A DNA stretch of 64,000 nt from Leptobacterium flavescens (GTDB lineage Bacteria > Bacteroidota > Bacteroidia > Flavobacteriales > Flavobacteriaceae), in NCBI RefSeq assembly GCF_010671605.1, contig NZ_JAABOO010000003.1:499993-563992 (forward strand), in the 5' to 3' direction. Positions 61,273 through 64,000 of the stretch are shown here, one piece after another (the stretch's first letter is position 1; each line of letters starts with the position of its first letter). The position numbers and the translations under genes were made by a program. The notes beneath the pieces are model-generated. The model saw only the letters and a program-made list of their open reading frames with translations. It was not told the origin of the DNA and made no database searches.

Positions 61273-62682
61273 ATGAAAGTAAAATTAATATTTGTGTGTT
61301 TCTGTATTTCCTTTTACGGATTGCAGTTAACAGCACAGAAGAAGGATAACTCTGCCCAAAAACAATGTCATCATTGCAAAATGATCATAAAAGACAAATA
61401 TCATCGAGCTATGGCTGCTCATGAAAATGGCAAAACCTATGAGTTCGGAGCTATTGAATGTATGATCAATTTTTTAAAAACAAGTAAAGAAGAAGACTTT
61501 ACCCGTCTTCAGGTGGCAAATTATTCAGGCTCCGGAGATCTTATCGATGCCAGATCAGCAACCTACTTAAAAAGTGAAGCTATTCCGAGTCCGATGGGAG
61601 CAGATATCTCCGCATTTAAAAGTAAAAAAGAAGCTTTAAAAGCAGATCCGGAAAGCAATGACAATGTTTACAGCTGGGAGGAGATCAAAGCCAGGTTTAA
61701 AGATCCGAAATTCGGGGCTGCAGATCACCATGATCATCATAATCACAACAGGCCGGATGCTCATGCACCTATTGGAGTGATGGGAGATCACCTGCACCCC
61801 AAAGGAGGCCTTATGGTTTCATTGAAGTATATGAATATGTCTATGGATGGCAATAAAGCAGGCACAGATGAAATAGATAATACAGCAATTTTCGATAATT
61901 TTATGGTGGCTCCCCAGGAAATGACCATGGAAATGTATATGCTGGGAGTTATGTATGCCCCCTCAGATAAACTAACTCTTATGCTGATGCAGAGCCTGGT
62001 GACTAAAAAGATGGATCTGACGGCGCGTATGATGATGAATGGAATGACTATGCTAAGGGACTTTTCAACCGCTTCTTCAGGCTTCGGAGACCTCAAGCTA
62101 GGTGCTCTTTACGGTCTTTTTGCCAATAACAGGTCTTCATTACACCTGAACGGAACCCTGAATCTTCCTGTCGGAAGTATAGAAGAAAGAGATGATACTC
62201 CAATGATGGAAAATGCAAAGCTTCCCTACAGCATGCAATTGGGGAGTGGTACTTTTGATATCACTCTGGGGGCAACCTTTAAGCAAACATTTCGGAATGT
62301 ATCATGGGGAATACAGCAGTTAAATACTATCAGGACAGGAGAGAATGATGAAGGATATCGCTTTGGTAACCAATACAGCCTGAATATCTGGGGAGCTTAT
62401 GTGCTAAGCAGGAATATCAGTATTTCCACCCGCTTCTTCGGGATAAGCGAAAAGAGAATAAAGGGAGCAGATCCCGAATTAAACCCTATGATGGTCACAA
62501 CTGCCGATACGGATAATTACGGAAGTGACAGGATAAAGTCCTTTTTGGGTGTAAATGTGGCCTTTCCAAAAGATCTTCGCATTGGTGCGGAAGCCGGATT
62601 TCCGATCTATGAGCGATATAATGGAATACAAATGGATGAAGGACTGTCCTTCACCCTGGGGTTAAAATACAATATCCTGTAA
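61273..62682 (+). CDS. NosL-domain protein fused to an outer-membrane beta-barrel-like domain
   Basis: 469 residues from ATG 61273 (an in-frame ATG at 61135 lies inside nosL and gives no signal peptide). Sec signal peptide about 1-22, then a second NosL domain: CHHCKMIIKDKYHRAM and the SATYLKSEAIPSPMGADISAF motif (residues about 35-140). A His-rich linker (DHHDHHNHNRPDAH) follows, then about 280 residues of alternating beta strands opening with MGDHLHPKGGLMVSLKYMNM, rich in Met and His, ending in LGLKYNIL with a C-terminal aromatic/leucine pattern as in outer-membrane barrels. Probable role: copper uptake or transfer for NosZ, by inference. Confidence 0.8.
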   Translation: MKVKLIFVCFCISFYGLQLTAQKKDNSAQKQCHHCKMIIKDKYHRAMAAHENGKTYEFGAIECMINFLKTSKEEDFTRLQVANYSGSGDLIDARSATYLKSEAIPSPMGADISAFKSKKEALKADPESNDNVYSWEEIKARFKDPKFGAADHHDHHNHNRPDAHAPIGVMGDHLHPKGGLMVSLKYMNMSMDGNKAGTDEIDNTAIFDNFMVAPQEMTMEMYMLGVMYAPSDKLTLMLMQSLVTKKMDLTARMMMNGMTMLRDFSTASSGFGDLKLGALYGLFANNRSSLHLNGTLNLPVGSIEERDDTPMMENAKLPYSMQLGSGTFDITLGATFKQTFRNVSWGIQQLNTIRTGENDEGYRFGNQYSLNIWGAYVLSRNISISTRFFGISEKRIKGADPELNPMMVTTADTDNYGSDRIKSFLGVNVAFPKDLRIGAEAGFPIYERYNGIQMDEGLSFTLGLKYNIL

Positions 62683-62710
62683 TAGTTAAACCGGATAAAC
62701 TGAAAAACAG

Positions 62711-63952
62711 ATGAAAATTGTTCTCAAATATTACACCTTCCTTTTTTGGCTGATGATATCGGCAATAAGCTTTGCTCAGGAAGTGGAAGTATGCAATAGC
62801 TGTACGTTTTCATCACTTGCCGAAGCCATCTCCGAAGTTGATAAAGGTGCCCGTATTTACCTGAAAAAAGGAATTTATAAGGAGTACGATGTCCTGATCG
62901 ATAAACCGGTTCAGATCCTTGCCGAAAAAGGAGCTGTTCTGGATGCACAGGGGAAGGGTTATGGTTTGATCATTTCGGCCGATAGTGTCCGGATATCCGG
63001 AATTACCATCCGCAATATCGGAAAGAGTTATACCAAAGATTTTGCCGCTATCTATATTTCGAGAAGCAAACATTTTACTGTGGAAAATGCAGTTCTTGAA
63101 AAGGTGTTCTTCGGGATCCTGGTAGAGAAATCGCATCACGGACAGATCAGCAATAACCATATTTCCAGTGAAGGGATTGAAGAAGCAGGTTCGGGTAACG
63201 GGGTGCATATGTGGCATTCCTCCAATGTAGTGGTAGAGAAGAATGAACTTCATAATCTCAGAGATGGTATTTATTTTGAATTTGTAAAGAACAGTAAGGT
63301 GATCAATAACAAAAGCCATGACAATATTCGTTACGGCCTGCATTTTATGTTCTCCAATCAAAATGAATATCACTATAACACCTTTACGCATAATGGTGCA
63401 GGGGTGGCTGTTATGTTCTCCAAATTCATTACGATGACCCACAATTCCTTTAAAGAAAATTGGGGAGCGGCCTCCTACGGACTCCTGCTTAAGGAGATCT
63501 ATGATGCCCGGATCGAATATAACCGTATAGAACAAAATACCGTTGGGATCAATGCGGAAGGTTCCACCCGTATCAGTTATAAGAACAACAATTTTATCAG
63601 TAACGGTTGGGCGGTAAAAATATCGGGCGCCTGTTATACCAATATTTTCGAGCGGAATAATTTTTTATACAATTCCTTCGATGTGTCCTATAACAGTAAT
63701 TTGAACGATAACAGCTTCAACAATAACTATTGGAGCGCTTATACCGGTTATGATCTGGATAAGAACGGTATAGGTGACGTTCCTCACAGGCCGGTAAAAC
63801 TGTTTTCCTATGTTGTGAACAGGACCCCGGAAACCATTGTGCTTCTGAGAAGCCTGTTTGTAGATATTATCAATTTTTCGGAAAAAGTATCTCCGGTATT
63901 TACCCCGGATAATTTAATGGATGACAGCCCGCTAATGAAAAAAATAAAATGA
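62711..63952 (+). CDS. nosD: NosD, nitrous oxide reductase maturation protein
   Basis: 413 residues: Sec signal peptide (cleavage after SFAQ near 22) and a right-handed parallel beta-helix with many short repeats containing NxI/NNF/H-N turns (for example HGQISNNHIS, DGIYFEFVKNSKVINNKS, TVGINAEGSTRISYKNNNF). NosD is periplasmic and works with the NosFY ABC transporter to deliver copper or sulfur for CuZ. Stop overlaps the nosF start by 4 nt. Confidence 0.94.
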   Translation: MKIVLKYYTFLFWLMISAISFAQEVEVCNSCTFSSLAEAISEVDKGARIYLKKGIYKEYDVLIDKPVQILAEKGAVLDAQGKGYGLIISADSVRISGITIRNIGKSYTKDFAAIYISRSKHFTVENAVLEKVFFGILVEKSHHGQISNNHISSEGIEEAGSGNGVHMWHSSNVVVEKNELHNLRDGIYFEFVKNSKVINNKSHDNIRYGLHFMFSNQNEYHYNTFTHNGAGVAVMFSKFITMTHNSFKENWGAASYGLLLKEIYDARIEYNRIEQNTVGINAEGSTRISYKNNNFISNGWAVKISGACYTNIFERNNFLYNSFDVSYNSNLNDNSFNNNYWSAYTGYDLDKNGIGDVPHRPVKLFSYVVNRTPETIVLLRSLFVDIINFSEKVSPVFTPDNLMDDSPLMKKIK

Positions 63953-64000
63953 TACAGATACAGGATTTATATAAAAGATTCGGAAAGGTACAGGTACTCA
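63949..64000 (+). CDS. nosF: NosF ABC transporter ATPase (start only)
   Basis: ATG at 63949 overlaps the nosD stop. The 17 visible residues MIQIQDLYKRFGKVQVL are the A-loop region of an ABC transporter ATPase, and the position after nosD fits nosF. The rest lies beyond the right edge. Confidence 0.8.
   Translation, partial: MIQIQDLYKRFGKVQVL

Noticed and set aside
62813-63535. 240-codon open frame antisense to nosD
   Set aside because: Shadow of the repetitive beta-helix coding sequence; nosD is well supported on the other strand.
1-64000. tRNA, rRNA, insertion sequence, prophage or integrase genes
   Set aside because: None recognised on either strand by reading; a covariance search for tRNA and small RNAs was not possible, so small RNAs cannot be excluded.

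Overview
The window reads as a chromosomal segment of a marine-type member of the Bacteroidota, most likely Flavobacteriaceae. The evidence is a SusC-type TonB receptor, many lipoprotein signal peptides, promoters of the Bacteroidota form (TTTG about 20 nt upstream of TAnnTTTG), a mevalonate-pathway pair next to a UbiA prenyltransferase, and a Sec/lipoprotein (clade II) nitrous oxide reductase. No rRNA, tRNA, CRISPR array, transposase or integrase was recognised.

Layout. (1) About 1-14.4 kb is a maltodextrin/starch utilisation locus: a truncated SusC receptor on the minus strand, then a LacI regulator, an MFS sugar transporter, beta-phosphoglucomutase, a GH65 (maltose) phosphorylase and three GH13 lipoproteins on the plus strand, closed by a terminator. 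Oligosaccharides would be bound and cut at the envelope, imported, phosphorolysed, and the glucose-1-phosphate isomerised. (2) 14.5-27.2 kb carries housekeeping genes: a YafK-type L,D-transpeptidase, a glycerophosphodiesterase, a flavoprotein, TspO, diphosphomevalonate decarboxylase, mevalonate kinase, UbiA, a nitrilase, a penicillin acylase and an RluB-type pseudouridine synthase. The intergenic spaces hold dispersed repeats. (3) 27.4-30.0 kb holds a membrane/coiled-coil protein of unknown function and a flavin amine-oxidase-like protein. (4) 30.3-36.1 kb is a visibly more A/T-rich accessory island on the minus strand. A six-gene operon there encodes a PRPP-synthetase-like protein, a macrodomain protein, a LOG/SLOG-type protein, a nicotinamide phosphoribosyltransferase homologue, an unknown protein and an RDD membrane protein. 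Upstream of it are a LAS-type metallopeptidase and an NIF/FCP1-type HAD phosphatase. (5) 36.1-45.4 kb is a mixed minus-strand block: DUF418, an SDR-type protein, RluF, a TipA-like MerR regulator, a Tat-exported DinB protein, a methyltransferase, a WD40-like lipoprotein, an SRPBCC protein and an AraC regulator.

(6) 45.7-64 kb is a denitrification island. It contains nirK (fused to a cytochrome c domain), a nirV-like gene and a SCO protein; norC-norB-norQ-norD; nrdG-nrdD (oxygen-independent ribonucleotide reductase); an Rrf2 regulator; and a cytochrome c, a fasciclin protein, nosZ, a NosB-like membrane protein, nosL, a NosL domain fused to an outer-membrane barrel, nosD and the start of nosF. 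No nitrate reductase is in the window. Together these would reduce nitrite through NO and N2O to N2. Two sets of shared upstream DNA motifs (a 29-bp imperfect dyad before norC, nrdG and the cytochrome c gene; a TATGA-N6-TCAT(A/G) palindrome before nirK and norC) suggest a common anaerobic/NO regulon.

The most interesting items are the NAD+/ADP-ribose cassette, whose Prs-like plus Nampt-like gene pair resembles the two-step NAD+ reconstitution pathway known from phages, the shared denitrification operators, the NosL-barrel fusion, and a dispersed element of roughly 80-95 bp with a hairpin whose two copies show compensatory base changes.
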